DNA from: an uncultured Eubacteriales bacterium
GTDB taxonomy: Bacteria > Bacillota > Clostridia > Oscillospirales > Oscillospiraceae
Length of the DNA stretch: 64,000 bases
Reading direction: 5' to 3'
Assembly (NCBI GenBank): GCA_900321275.1
Contig: ONVI01000001.1
Location: 84,095 to 148,094 of the forward strand
Under the pieces are notes generated by a model, which saw nothing but the letters and a program-made list of their open reading frames with translations, was not told the DNA's origin and made no database searches. Position 1 is the stretch's first letter. The number at the start of each line of letters is the position of its first letter. Position numbers and translations under genes: made by a program. Below, in pieces: positions 8,133 through 16,467 of the stretch.

Positions 8133-8897
8133 ATGATTGAATTTGAGCATGTCTATAAGACCTATCCCAACGGTTTTACCGCCCTGAAGGACATCAACCT
8201 GAAAATCGAACAGGGTGAGTTTGTCGCCATCATCGGCCTGTCCGGCGCGGGCAAGTCCACGATTCTCCGCTGCATCAACCGCATGCATGACGTGACCCAG
8301 GGCAAGCTGACCGTCGACGGTGTGGACGTCAATTCCCTCAAGGGCGCGGAGCTTCGGCGTTTCCGCCGCAAGGTCGGCATGATCTTCCAGAGCTTCAACC
8401 TGGTCACCCGCTCCACCGCCATCAAAAACGTCCTGACTGCCGACGTGCCAGATATGGGCTTCTTCCGGGTGCTCTTCGGCATCTTTTCCAAGGAGCAGAA
8501 GCTGCGCGCACTGGAGAGTCTGGACAAGGTCGGCATCCTTTCCAAGGCATACACCCGCTGCGACCAGCTCTCCGGCGGCCAGCAGCAGCGCGTCGCCCTG
8601 GCCCGCACGCTGAATCAGAATCCGAAGATCATCCTCGCGGACGAGCCGGTTGCCTCCCTCGACCCCATCACCGCCCGCCAGGTCATGCAGGACTTCGTCC
8701 GCATCAACAAGGAGTACAAGATCTCCATCCTGCTGAACATTCACCATATCGACCTGGCCCTCCAGTACTGTGACCGCGTCATCGGTGTGCGCGCGGGGGA
8801 GATCGTCTTCGACGGCCCCGCCGCCACTATCACCCAGGAGCAGATCGACTTTGTTTACAACGGCAAGAAGGCGCCCAGACTGGGCGATGGGGAGTGA
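8133..8897 (+). CDS. phnC: Phosphonate-type ABC transporter ATPase
   Basis: The 254-residue protein is an ABC ATPase of the PhnC group. Walker A is GLSGAGKST (about residues 35-43), the signature is LSGGQQQR, and Walker B is IILADEP followed by the D-loop ASLDP and the switch His in LNIHHIDLA. PhnC members end with a short region after the H-loop, as here (GPAATITQEQIDFVY). Ribosome site AAAAAAGGAGAG precedes ATG 8133. It powers the two PhnE permeases encoded immediately downstream. Confidence 0.9.
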   Translation: MIEFEHVYKTYPNGFTALKDINLKIEQGEFVAIIGLSGAGKSTILRCINRMHDVTQGKLTVDGVDVNSLKGAELRRFRRKVGMIFQSFNLVTRSTAIKNVLTADVPDMGFFRVLFGIFSKEQKLRALESLDKVGILSKAYTRCDQLSGGQQQRVALARTLNQNPKIILADEPVASLDPITARQVMQDFVRINKEYKISILLNIHHIDLALQYCDRVIGVRAGEIVFDGPAATITQEQIDFVYNGKKAPRLGDGE

Positions 8898-8901
8898 GCC
8901 G

Positions 8902-9753
8902 ATGGATAACGAGAACGTAAGCCAGGTCAAGCTTACATGGTTTGACAAAATCTTCAAGCCCCAGGTCATCACCCTGCCGAACGGACATTCGACGATCCGC
9001 CGCCGCAGCCGCGCGCCCATCATCATCGCGCTGGTGCTGCTGGCCATTGTTCTGTCCCTGCGCATGACGGGTTTTGATCTGAGCATCGTCATCAAAAAGT
9101 TTGACAAGCTTCTGGATCTGATGGTCAAGCTCTTCCACCCGAAATGGAGCTTTTTCGGCAAGGTCGTCCGACCGCTGATCGACACGATCAAAATGTCCAT
9201 CCTCGGCACGGTCATCGGCTGTCTGCTGGCCCTGCCGGTATCGGTGCTGGCCTCGACGAATATTGATAAAAACCGCGTGATCGTCTCGGTTCTGCGCTTT
9301 ATCCTGGCCCTGATCCGCACGCTGCCCACACTGGTCATCGCGCTGGTCTGCGCCCTGATCTTCGGCCTTGGCACCTTCGCCGGCACGCTTGCCATTTCCA
9401 TCTTCACCTTCGGCATCGTGGCCAAAATGCTCTATGAGAGCATCGAGACCATCGACATGGGCCCCTTTGAGGCCATGGAGGCCATGGGCGCGAACAAGTT
9501 CCAGGCCTTCTGGTCGGCCTGCGTGCCGCAGATCCTGCCGGTCTACCTGTCCCACAGCCTCTACTGCTTTGAGATGAACGTGCGCGCCTCCGCCATCCTG
9601 GGCTATGTCGGCGCGGGCGGCCTCGGCATCACGATCAATGAGCGCATCGGCTGGCGCGATTATGAGGGCCTCGGCATGGTACTGCTGACGCTGTTCGTGG
9701 TGGTCGTCATCATCGAGTTCACCAGCGAATATCTGCGCGGCAGACTGAGCTGA
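8902..9753 (+). CDS. phnE: Phosphonate-type ABC transporter permease 1
   Basis: This 283-residue membrane protein has about six hydrophobic segments and the binding-protein-dependent permease signature EAMEAMGANKFQAFWSACVPQ (EAA loop) near residue 190. PhnE proteins pair with PhnC in the membrane. ATG 8902 is preceded by GGGGAGTGAG, which overlaps the end of phnC, so the two are translationally close. A longer in-frame start at 8887 is possible. The permease is followed by a second, diverged phnE, so the channel is probably a heterodimer. Confidence 0.88.
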   Translation: MDNENVSQVKLTWFDKIFKPQVITLPNGHSTIRRRSRAPIIIALVLLAIVLSLRMTGFDLSIVIKKFDKLLDLMVKLFHPKWSFFGKVVRPLIDTIKMSILGTVIGCLLALPVSVLASTNIDKNRVIVSVLRFILALIRTLPTLVIALVCALIFGLGTFAGTLAISIFTFGIVAKMLYESIETIDMGPFEAMEAMGANKFQAFWSACVPQILPVYLSHSLYCFEMNVRASAILGYVGAGGLGITINERIGWRDYEGLGMVLLTLFVVVVIIEFTSEYLRGRLS

Positions 9754-9766
9754 GAGGAGGGAAGAC

Positions 9767-10618
9767 ATGGCTGTTAAACTGAAAGACGCGGAGAGAGCGT
9801 TTGACGAGCATCTGAGCGTTGCCGAAATGTACATGCGCAGACCGCGCATGTGGTGGCTGTATACGCTGATCGTCCTGATTGTCGCGGTTCTCGTCGGCTG
9901 GTCCGGCTCCACCATTGAATTTGAGGGCCTGACCGTCACCGGCCGGTCTGTTGCCCAGGGCGTCATCAGCGGCATTACCCATCCCGACCTCAAGCTCATG
10001 TTCGGCACCGGGGAGACGGATGTGCCGTATCTGCTGCTGCAGACCATGGCCATCGCGGTGCTCGGCACGATCTTCGGCGCGATCCTTGCGATCCCGTTTG
10101 CCTTTCTGGCGTCCACCAATATTCTGCCCAAGCCCATCGCGTATTTCTTCCGCGTGGTAATCCTGCTCATCCGCACGATCCCGAGTCTCGTCTGGGCGCT
10201 GATGTGGATTCGCGTGACCGGCCCCGGCGCCGCCTGCGGCGTCATCACCCAGTCGGTCTGCTCCATCGGCATGATCTCCAAAATGTATATCACCGCCATT
10301 GAGGATCTGGATACCCGCATCCTCGAGAGCCTGGACGCCATGGGCTGCACACCGTTTCAGAAAATCCGCTACGGCGTCATCCCTCAGCTCACGGCGAGCT
10401 TTATTTCCACCACTATCTACCGCTTTGACATCAATCTCAAGGACGCAACCACCCTCGGCATTGTCGGCGCGGGCGGCATCGGCGCCTCGCTGGTGCAGTG
10501 CCTCAACTCCCGCCGTTGGGCGATGGTCGGCTCCTTCGTCTGGGGCCTCATGATCCTGGTGCTGATCATCGAGTATCTCTCCACCCAGGTCAGAAGCAAG
10601 CTGGCGAGAGGGGAATAA
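9767..10618 (+). CDS. phnE: Phosphonate-type ABC transporter permease 2
   Basis: The second PhnE paralogue has 283 residues. It has an N-terminal transmembrane segment (WWLYTLIVLIVAVLVG), several more hydrophobic spans and an EAA-like loop, ESLDAMGCTPFQKIRYGVIPQ. It shares the closing block TTLGIVGAGGIGASL with permease 1. GAGAGGAGGG precedes ATG 9767, 13 bp after the first permease. It is the last gene of the transporter unit. No C-P lyase or phosphonatase genes follow in this window, so the fate of the imported compound is not visible here. Confidence 0.88.
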   Translation: MAVKLKDAERAFDEHLSVAEMYMRRPRMWWLYTLIVLIVAVLVGWSGSTIEFEGLTVTGRSVAQGVISGITHPDLKLMFGTGETDVPYLLLQTMAIAVLGTIFGAILAIPFAFLASTNILPKPIAYFFRVVILLIRTIPSLVWALMWIRVTGPGAACGVITQSVCSIGMISKMYITAIEDLDTRILESLDAMGCTPFQKIRYGVIPQLTASFISTTIYRFDINLKDATTLGIVGAGGIGASLVQCLNSRRWAMVGSFVWGLMILVLIIEYLSTQVRSKLARGE

Positions 10619-10624
10619 AAAGAC

Positions 10625-10814
10625 GTAAACTGCCTCCCTCAGCTGCATGCAGCGATCGAGGGAGGATCCTGACGCGCGAGGAACGCGCGACATTCCATGC
10701 TTGTCTGACAGCTTCAGCGGTGGAGGGAGTTTGATCGCTGCGTACATCTCCCTCAGGCGTGGCGCTTGCGTTAGACGCGCCATGCCGGCTCCCTCAGAGA
10801 GGGAGCCAAAAGGA
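10625..10814. repeat. CTCCCTC/GAGGGAG palindromic repeat cluster
   Basis: The 213-bp gap after phnE is built of inverted repeats of a CTCCCTC/GAGGGAG core. One hairpin lies at about 10630-10665 (TGCCTCCCTC with GAGGGAGG), a GACGCGCG...CGCGCGAC arm follows, and GGCTCCCTC/GAGGGAGCC closes it at about 10789-10810. It carries no gene. The layout suggests a dispersed REP- or MITE-like element, and RNA copied from it would be strongly folded. Confidence 0.6.
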
Positions 10815-10831
10815 TTCAAAAAGAGGTGCCC

Positions 10832-12349
10832 ATGGACCGCAAACTGACGATCTTCTTCACATCGGATATTCACGGGTATTTTGCGCCCACGGATTACGCA
10901 AACAACTGCCGCGCGGATGCGGGGCTTGCCAACTGCGCTGCGAATTTCATGGACGACGGCAATACCCTGATCCTCGACGGGGGCGATACCCTCCAGGGCA
11001 GTCCCTTCACCTATTGGCTCTACAGCCGCACGGAGGAGAAGAGCCTGATCCCGGCAAAGCTCATGAACCTCGCCGGCTTTCACTTTATCACGCTGGGCAA
11101 CCACGACTTTAACTACGGCGTAAAGGAGCTGGAGCGCTATCTGGAGGCGCTGGACGCCAAATGCCTCTGCGCAAATGTGGAGGGGCTGCGCTTCAACGAC
11201 AGGTATGCGATCCGGACGCTTGACAACGGGCTTCGCGTCGGCATCTGCGGCGTCACCTCGCAGTTCGTTCCGAACTGGGAGAAGCCGGAAAATATCGCGG
11301 GCCTGACCTTCTCCGACGCCTTTGAGACGGCGCGGGATGTACTGGCGGAGATGAAAAAGGAGAAGGTCGATCTCACAATCTGCCTCTACCACGGCGGCTT
11401 TGAGCGCAACACGGACACCGGCGCGCTGCTGTCCGTGACAACGGAAAACGAGGGCTGGCGCATCTGTCAGGAGCTGGACTATGACATCCTGCTCACGGGG
11501 CACCAGCACATGCCCTTTGCCGACAAGTGCGTAAACGGCACCTGGACCTGCCAGCCGCCCGACAAGGCACGGCAGTATATCCGCATGGACGTGACGGCGG
11601 ACGGCGACGGAAACGTTACGGCGCACTCGAAGCTCTGTCCGGCGGGGGATGTGACGCCGGAGCGCTTTTCCGAAATCCTCGATCCTCTGGAAGAGCAGCT
11701 CGCGGCCTTCATCGACGCGCCCCTCGGCCATATCGACGTCGCGCTGCTCCCGGATGAGCCGCTTGCGCGGGCGCTGAACGGCAGCCTGATCGCGGATTTT
11801 TTCAATCAGGTGCAGCTCGAGGCCTCCGGCGCGGATCTGTCCTGCACGAGCCTTGCCAACAGCCTGCGCGGCTTCTCGAAAGACGTCACCGTACGCGACG
11901 TGGTGGCAAGCTATGTGTTCCCGAACACGCTGAAAACCATCCGCGTTGACCGTGCGGTTCTGAAAAAAGCCCTGGAGCGCAGCGCAGCGTATTTTGAACT
12001 GGACGAAAACGGACTGCCGCGCGTGAGTGAGAGCTTTCTGGTACCGATCATTCAGCACTACAATTTCGATTACATTTCAGGCGTGGAGACGACCATCGAC
12101 CTGCGCCGCGCGCCGGGAGAACGGGTGACCTCTATCCGCTGGAAGGGAGAGGAGCTGCCGCCCGATCTGAGCCTTACCATGTGCCTGAACAGCTATCGGG
12201 CCTCCGGCGCGGGGGGCTACGAATTCTATGCCGAATGCGAGACGCTTCGCGAGCAGCCCGAGGAAATTGCCGAACTGATTATTTCTTATATTGACCGCCA
12301 TCCCCAAATCACCGTCGATGAAACAAAATGGCTGACTGTACTATACTGA
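10832..12349 (+). CDS. Bifunctional metallophosphatase/5'-nucleotidase
   Basis: This 505-residue protein has the two domains of the UshA/CpdB 5'-nucleotidase family. The N-terminal metallophosphatase domain carries FTSDIHGYF, LDGGDTLQGSP, TLGNHDFNYG and LTGHQHMP. The C-terminal substrate domain starts near residue 300 and ends with LNSYRASGAGGYEFY. Most relatives are secreted, but this one has no signal peptide or wall anchor, so it is probably cytoplasmic. AAGAGGTG lies just before ATG 10832. It may share the transcript of the transporter, across a structured repeat. Its likely products are nucleoside and phosphate. Confidence 0.85.
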   Translation: MDRKLTIFFTSDIHGYFAPTDYANNCRADAGLANCAANFMDDGNTLILDGGDTLQGSPFTYWLYSRTEEKSLIPAKLMNLAGFHFITLGNHDFNYGVKELERYLEALDAKCLCANVEGLRFNDRYAIRTLDNGLRVGICGVTSQFVPNWEKPENIAGLTFSDAFETARDVLAEMKKEKVDLTICLYHGGFERNTDTGALLSVTTENEGWRICQELDYDILLTGHQHMPFADKCVNGTWTCQPPDKARQYIRMDVTADGDGNVTAHSKLCPAGDVTPERFSEILDPLEEQLAAFIDAPLGHIDVALLPDEPLARALNGSLIADFFNQVQLEASGADLSCTSLANSLRGFSKDVTVRDVVASYVFPNTLKTIRVDRAVLKKALERSAAYFELDENGLPRVSESFLVPIIQHYNFDYISGVETTIDLRRAPGERVTSIRWKGEELPPDLSLTMCLNSYRASGAGGYEFYAECETLREQPEEIAELIISYIDRHPQITVDETKWLTVLY

Positions 12350-12383
12350 ATCGACTATGTACTATATTGAGAAGGAGAACACT

Positions 12384-13355
12384 ATGAGCAACAAGGTATT
12401 CAAGGTCGTTTTGCTGCAGGCGCTTCCCGCCTCCGGCAAGTCCGAGGTCAGAAACTTCATGGCCCATGTGGAGCCGGAGCGCCTGCGCGACGAGTTCCAT
12501 ATCGGGGCAAACCTCCAGCTGGACGATTTCCCCTATGTCCACATGATGCGCCGCATCGACAACGAGCTTGAGGCCATGGGCCAGGCCCGCATCTTCTACC
12601 CCGGGGAGGCGCCCTTTGTCGACGGGCGCGACTGGGGTACGCTCTGCGCCCTGCTCAACGAGGATTATCACGATCTTATGAACCGCGTCCGCGTCAGCCC
12701 CGACTCCGCCGCGCAGTACCTCTTTGACCGCATCGACCGCGCCGGCCAGATCGCGGGCATCGCGCCCCGACTCAGCCTTCTGGACGAGGAAGTCAGGGCA
12801 AAGGTTGCCGAAAAGCTGGAGGCGGAGGCCCGCGCCATGTTGGACGAAAAGCAGGCCGCCTATCCCGAGAGCTTTGAGGGCAAGACCGTTGTCATCGAGT
12901 GTGCCCGCGGCGGCCCGGACGGCGCCTCCATGCCCCTGACCGACACCTTCGGCTATCAGTACTCGCTGCCGTTCTTTTGCCCGGAGATCCTCGAAAACGC
13001 CGCCATCCTCTATATCTGGGTCACGCCTGAGGAATCCCGCCGCAAGAATGCGGACCGCGCAGACCCCAACGATCCCGGCTCCAATCTGCACCACGGCGTC
13101 CCCATGGCCGTCATGCTGGGCGACTACGGCTGCGACGATATGGAGTATCTGCGCGCAAACTCCAAAGCAGACTGCGTCAGCTTCGAGGCGCACGGAAAGC
13201 ACTGGGACGTGCCCATCGGTGTGTTTGACAACCGCGTGGACAAAACCAGCTTCCTCCGCGCCGAGCCGGAAGCCTGGGACAGGGACAAGGTCGCCGAAGT
13301 GACCGCCGGCATCCGCGCCGCCACAGACGCGATGTTTGAAAACTACGGGAAATAA
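12384..13355 (+). CDS. P-loop protein, probable kinase-like NTPase, unknown
   Basis: The 323-residue product has an N-terminal Walker A motif in LLQALPASGKSEV (residues 10-22) and an Asp-rich LQLDDFPYVHMMRRID next to it, which suggests a nucleoside or nucleotide kinase fold. Later parts (VVIECARGGPDGASMPL, ILYIWVTPEESRRKN with an Arg-rich lid-like stretch) also fit a kinase. I do not recognise a named family. Ribosome site AAGGAG precedes ATG 12384; an upstream in-frame ATG at 12357 has no site. It follows the 5'-nucleotidase by 34 bp and precedes guaB, so a role in nucleotide handling is a reasonable inference. Confidence 0.6.
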   Translation: MSNKVFKVVLLQALPASGKSEVRNFMAHVEPERLRDEFHIGANLQLDDFPYVHMMRRIDNELEAMGQARIFYPGEAPFVDGRDWGTLCALLNEDYHDLMNRVRVSPDSAAQYLFDRIDRAGQIAGIAPRLSLLDEEVRAKVAEKLEAEARAMLDEKQAAYPESFEGKTVVIECARGGPDGASMPLTDTFGYQYSLPFFCPEILENAAILYIWVTPEESRRKNADRADPNDPGSNLHHGVPMAVMLGDYGCDDMEYLRANSKADCVSFEAHGKHWDVPIGVFDNRVDKTSFLRAEPEAWDRDKVAEVTAGIRAATDAMFENYGK

Positions 13356-13366
13356 GCAGAAGCCAA

Positions 13367-13527
13367 GGAAGCACTGATTAAATCGGAGTGTGCAGACTGA
13401 CGGGCGGTTTTTTCGTATGACGAAGCCTGAAAAGCGAAGGAATACTCTGTGTATTTCAAGCTTTTCAGGCAAAGTCAGGCGGAAAATACACCGTCAGGAT
13501 GTGCACGGGGATTTATTCAGCGTTTCC
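13367..13527. mobile_element. MITE-like repeat, copy A (161 bp)
   Basis: The ends are near-inverted copies about 37 bp long: GGAAGCACTGATTAAATC on the left and the complement of GGAAACGCTGAATAAATC on the right. Inside is a second palindrome, GCCTGAAAAGC...GCTTTTCAGGC, with a smaller GGAATAC/GTATTTC stem nested in it. CCAA flanks both ends and may be a target duplication. No transposase is encoded. It lies 31 bp upstream of guaB. A 162-bp relative lies at 50027-50188. Confidence 0.75.
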
Positions 13528-13558
13528 CCAATCAATACAATCAGTAAAGGAGAAGACT

Positions 13559-15067
13559 ATGGCCACCTTTATCAACGAGCCCTCCCATACTTTTAACGAG
13601 TATCTGCTGATCCCCGGCTATACGCCCATTACCTGCCGTTCCGAGAAGGTCTCGCTCAAGACGCCCCTTGTGAAATACCGCAGAGGGTCGGAGGAGCCGG
13701 CCATCAGCATGAACATCCCCATGGTCTCCGCCATCATGCAGTCCGTCTCCGGTGACCGCCTGGCGGTAGCCCTCGCCACCGAGGGCGGCGTGAGCTTTAT
13801 CTACGGTTCCCAGAGCGTGGCTGACGAGGCCGCCATGGTCAAGCGTGCCAAGACCTATAAGGCGGGCTTTGTGAGAAGCGACTCCAACCTAAGCCCCGAC
13901 CATACCCTGCACGACGTGCTGGAACTCAAAGAGCGCACCGGTCACTCCACCATCGCCGTCACCGAGGACGGCACCGCCGAGGGCAAGCTTGTCGGCGTGG
14001 TGACCAGCCGCGATTACCGCGTCAGCCGCATGGAGCTTTCGGAAAAGGTCTCCACCTTCATGACTCCCTTTGACAAGCTGGTATGGGCGCGCGAGGGCAT
14101 CACCCTCAAGGAGGCCAACGACGTCATCTGGGAGCATAAGCTCAATTCCCTCCCGATTATCGACGAGAACGGCCGCCTGTGCTATTTCGTCTTCCGCAAG
14201 GACTACGAGAGCCACAAGCAGAACCCGAACGAACTGCTGGACTCCCATAAGCGCTATATCGTCGGCGCCGGCATCAACACCCGTGATTATGAAGAGCGTG
14301 TCCCCGCCCTTTTGGAGGCCGGCGCGGATGTGCTGTGCATCGACTCCTCCGAGGGCCACACCGACTGGCAGCGCTTCACCCTCGCCTGGATCCGGGAGCA
14401 CTACGGCGATACCGTCAAGGTCGGCGCGGGCAATGTGGTCGATGCGGCGGGCTTCCGCTTCCTGGCCGAATGCGGGGCGGACTTTGTCAAGGTCGGCATC
14501 GGCGGCGGCTCCATCTGCATCACGCGCGAGACCAAGGGCATCGGCCGCGGCCAGGCGACCGCTCTCATCGACGTCTGCGCCGAGCGGGACCGCTACTTTG
14601 CCGAGACCGGCGTCTATGTCCCCGTCTGCTCCGACGGCGGCATTGTCTATGACCACCATATCGCCCTTGCCCTCGCGATGGGCGCGGATTTCGTGATGCT
14701 GGGCCGCTACTTCGCCCGCTTTGACGAGAGCCCCACCGACAAGGTCAACATCGGCGGCACATACTATAAGGAATACTGGGGCGAGGGTTCCGCCCGCGCC
14801 CGCAACTGGCAGCGCTACGACATGGGCGGCGACAAGAAGCTGAGCTTTGTCGAGGGCGTCGACTCCTACGTTCCCTATGCCGGTTCCCTGAAGGACAATG
14901 TCGCCGTGACGCTCAGCAAGGTGCGCCATACCATGTGCAACTGCGGCGCCATGAGCATTCCGGAATTTCAGGAGAAAGCGGTTTTGCAGCTCGTCTCCGC
15001 CACCACAATCGTCGAGGGCGGCGCGCACGACGTCATTCAGAAGGACACATCGCCCACAATCAAGTAA
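13559..15067 (+). CDS. guaB: IMP dehydrogenase
   Basis: The 502-residue enzyme oxidises IMP to XMP with NAD, the committing step to GMP. The catalytic Cys is residue 320 in the loop [10 protein letters not shown], and [17 protein letters not shown] and [25 protein letters not shown] form the barrel phosphate sites. Two CBS domains are inserted at roughly residues 100-220 ([19 protein letters not shown]). The length is normal. AAAGGAGAAG precedes ATG 13559; an upstream in-frame ATG at 13499 lies inside the MITE. It precedes the riboswitch-controlled pur operon but has no visible riboswitch itself. Confidence 0.93.
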   Translation: MATFINEPSHTFNEYLLIPGYTPITCRSEKVSLKTPLVKYRRGSEEPAISMNIPMVSAIMQSVSGDRLAVALATEGGVSFIYGSQSVADEAAMVKRAKTYKAGFVRSDSNLSPDHTLHDVLELKERTGHSTIAVTEDGTAEGKLVGVVTSRDYRVSRMELSEKVSTFMTPFDKLVWAREGITLKEANDVIWEHKLNSLPIIDENGRLCYFVFRKDYESHKQNPNELLDSHKRYIVGAGINTRDYEERVPALLEAGADVLCIDSSEGHTDWQRFTLAWIREHYGDTVKVGAGNVVDAAGFRFLAECGADFVKVGIGGGSICITRETKGIGRGQATALIDVCAERDRYFAETGVYVPVCSDGGIVYDHHIALALAMGADFVMLGRYFARFDESPTDKVNIGGTYYKEYWGEGSARARNWQRYDMGGDKKLSFVEGVDSYVPYAGSLKDNVAVTLSKVRHTMCNCGAMSIPEFQEKAVLQLVSATTIVEGGAHDVIQKDTSPTIK

Positions 15068-15099
15068 GGCCGCGGCTTGATTTTTGGACTCTGTGTCAA

Positions 15100-15129
15100 T
15101 TGACGCGGTTCGCGCCCGCGTGATAGAAT
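15100..15129 (+). promoter_or_regulatory. Promoter of the purine operon
   Basis: TTGACG at 15100-15105 and TAGAAT at 15124-15129 are spaced by 18 bp, immediately upstream of the ZTP riboswitch. Confidence 0.7.
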
Positions 15130-15140
15130 CACGGCATCTT

Positions 15141-15260
15141 GAGAGACTGTCCGCAACCGACGGATAAACGTGGAGCACCACGGAGGAGCGGATAATCTGA
15201 ATCAGCCGACCGTCTGGGCGCACTTACCTCTCCGGAGCTAAGTGCGCCCTGTTATATTTT
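15141..15260 (+). promoter_or_regulatory. ZTP (pfl) riboswitch with terminator platform
   Basis: The segment between the promoter and purE matches the ZTP aptamer layout: a first domain with the hairpin ACGTGGAGCACCACG (about 15168-15182) followed by GGAGCGGAT, and a conserved 3' element CCGTCTGGGC at 15210-15219 (family consensus CCGCCTGGGC). The expression platform is an 11-bp stem, GGGCGCACTTA (15216-15226) with TAAGTGCGCCC (15239-15249), followed by a T-rich run. The 3' element overlaps the terminator stem, so ligand binding should prevent termination. This fits ZTP/ZMP, which accumulates when formyl-THF is short, turning on purine genes and fhs. Confidence 0.85.
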
Positions 15261-15269
15261 GGAGGAATC

Positions 15270-15758
15270 ATGAGAAAAGTCGGAATTGTAATGGGCAGCG
15301 ACAGCGATCTGCCCGTGATTGAGAAAGCGGTCAAAATCCTGCGGGAGCTGGACGTCCCCTTTGAGGCGCATGTCTATTCCGCCCACCGCACGCCCGAGGA
15401 GGCGAGAAGCTTCGCCCTGAACGCCCGCGAAAACGGCTTCGGCGTAATTCTGGCAGCCGCCGGGATGGCCGCGCATCTGGCCGGCGCTATCGCCGCGAAT
15501 ACCACGCTGCCCGTTATCGGCATCCCCTGCAGGGGACCTGCGCTGGACGGGATGGACGCGCTTTTGTCCACCGTGCAGATGCCCTCGGGAATCCCCGTGG
15601 CGACCGTGGGCGTGGGCAGCGGCGCGAACGCCGCGCTGCTCGCCGCCGAGATCCTGGCGGTGGAGGATGAAACGCTCGCCGCGCGCCTTGCGGATAAGCG
15701 CCGCGCCGATACCCGCGCCGTCCTGGAAAAGGACGCCGGGATCGCCCGGAGACTGTAA
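15270..15758 (+). CDS. purE: N5-CAIR mutase PurE
   Basis: The 162-residue protein has the PurE signature: [27 protein letters not shown] with the active-site His, and [26 protein letters not shown]. It carries out the carboxylation step from AIR towards CAIR. TTTTGGAGGAATC precedes ATG 15270 right after the riboswitch terminator. No purK is in this operon; the enzyme may use bicarbonate-derived CO2 directly or a PurK encoded elsewhere. Confidence 0.93.
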   Translation: MRKVGIVMGSDSDLPVIEKAVKILRELDVPFEAHVYSAHRTPEEARSFALNARENGFGVILAAAGMAAHLAGAIAANTTLPVIGIPCRGPALDGMDALLSTVQMPSGIPVATVGVGSGANAALLAAEILAVEDETLAARLADKRRADTRAVLEKDAGIARRL

Positions 15759-15777
15759 TTCAAAAAAGGAGAGATAT

Positions 15778-16467
15778 ATGATGGAAAAGAAACTCGTTTA
15801 CACAGGAAAGACCAAGAATGTTTACGCCCTTGACAACGGCAACTATCTGCTCAAGTTCAAGGACGACTGCACCGGCAAGGACGGCGTCTTCGATCCCGGC
15901 GAGAATTCCGTCGGCCTGACAATCGACGGTGTGGGCGACGTGAACCTGCGCATGTCAATCTATTTCTTTGAGAAGATCAACGCCGCCGGCATCCGTACCC
16001 ACTATGTCAGCGCCGATCTTGCGGATACCACCATGGAAGTCCTGCCCGCGAAGGTTTTCGGCAAGGGCCTTGAGGTTATCTGCCGCTACAAGGCGGTGGG
16101 CTCCTTCCTGCGCCGCTACGGCGATTATATCGAGGAGGGCGCGGATCTGCCCGCCTATGTGGAGATGACCTTCAAAAACGACGAAAAGGGCGACCCGCTG
16201 GTCACAAAAGACGGCCTGATCGTCCTGGGCGTCATGACAGGGGAGCAGTACGACGAGATCAAGCGCATGACGCAGGAGATCACCGCGATCGTTGCGGAGG
16301 AAATGAAGGCCCGCGGCCTCGTGCTCTACGACATCAAATTCGAGTACGGCTACGACGCAGACGGGAAGGTCATGCTCATCGACGAGATCGCCTCAGGCAA
16401 CATGCGCGTTTACAAGGACGGCAAATACATTGATCCCATGACGCTCTCTGAGCTCTTCTTTGCCTGA
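15778..16467 (+). CDS. purC: SAICAR synthase
   Basis: The 229-residue enzyme joins CAIR and aspartate with ATP. Typical points are [24 protein letters not shown] at the N-terminus, the ATP-site Lys block [13 protein letters not shown], and [18 protein letters not shown] with the metal-binding acidic residues near the C-terminus. It is near the usual 235 residues. AAAAAAGGAGAG precedes two adjacent ATGs at 15778 and 15781. Its stop overlaps the ATG of purF (TGATG), so the two are probably translationally coupled. Confidence 0.93.
   Translation: MMEKKLVYTGKTKNVYALDNGNYLLKFKDDCTGKDGVFDPGENSVGLTIDGVGDVNLRMSIYFFEKINAAGIRTHYVSADLADTTMEVLPAKVFGKGLEVICRYKAVGSFLRRYGDYIEEGADLPAYVEMTFKNDEKGDPLVTKDGLIVLGVMTGEQYDEIKRMTQEITAIVAEEMKARGLVLYDIKFEYGYDADGKVMLIDEIASGNMRVYKDGKYIDPMTLSELFFA

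Noticed and set aside
6843-9425. Long open frame (860 codons) on the minus strand over phnD, phnC and phnE
   Set aside because: It is antisense to three well-supported transporter genes and has the composition of a mirror frame in GC-rich DNA, with no recognisable domain or ribosome site.
13499-13558. Longer GuaB start at ATG 13499
   Set aside because: The extra 20 codons lie inside the repeat; AAAGGAGAAG is ideally placed for ATG 13559, and the usual GuaB N-terminus begins there.
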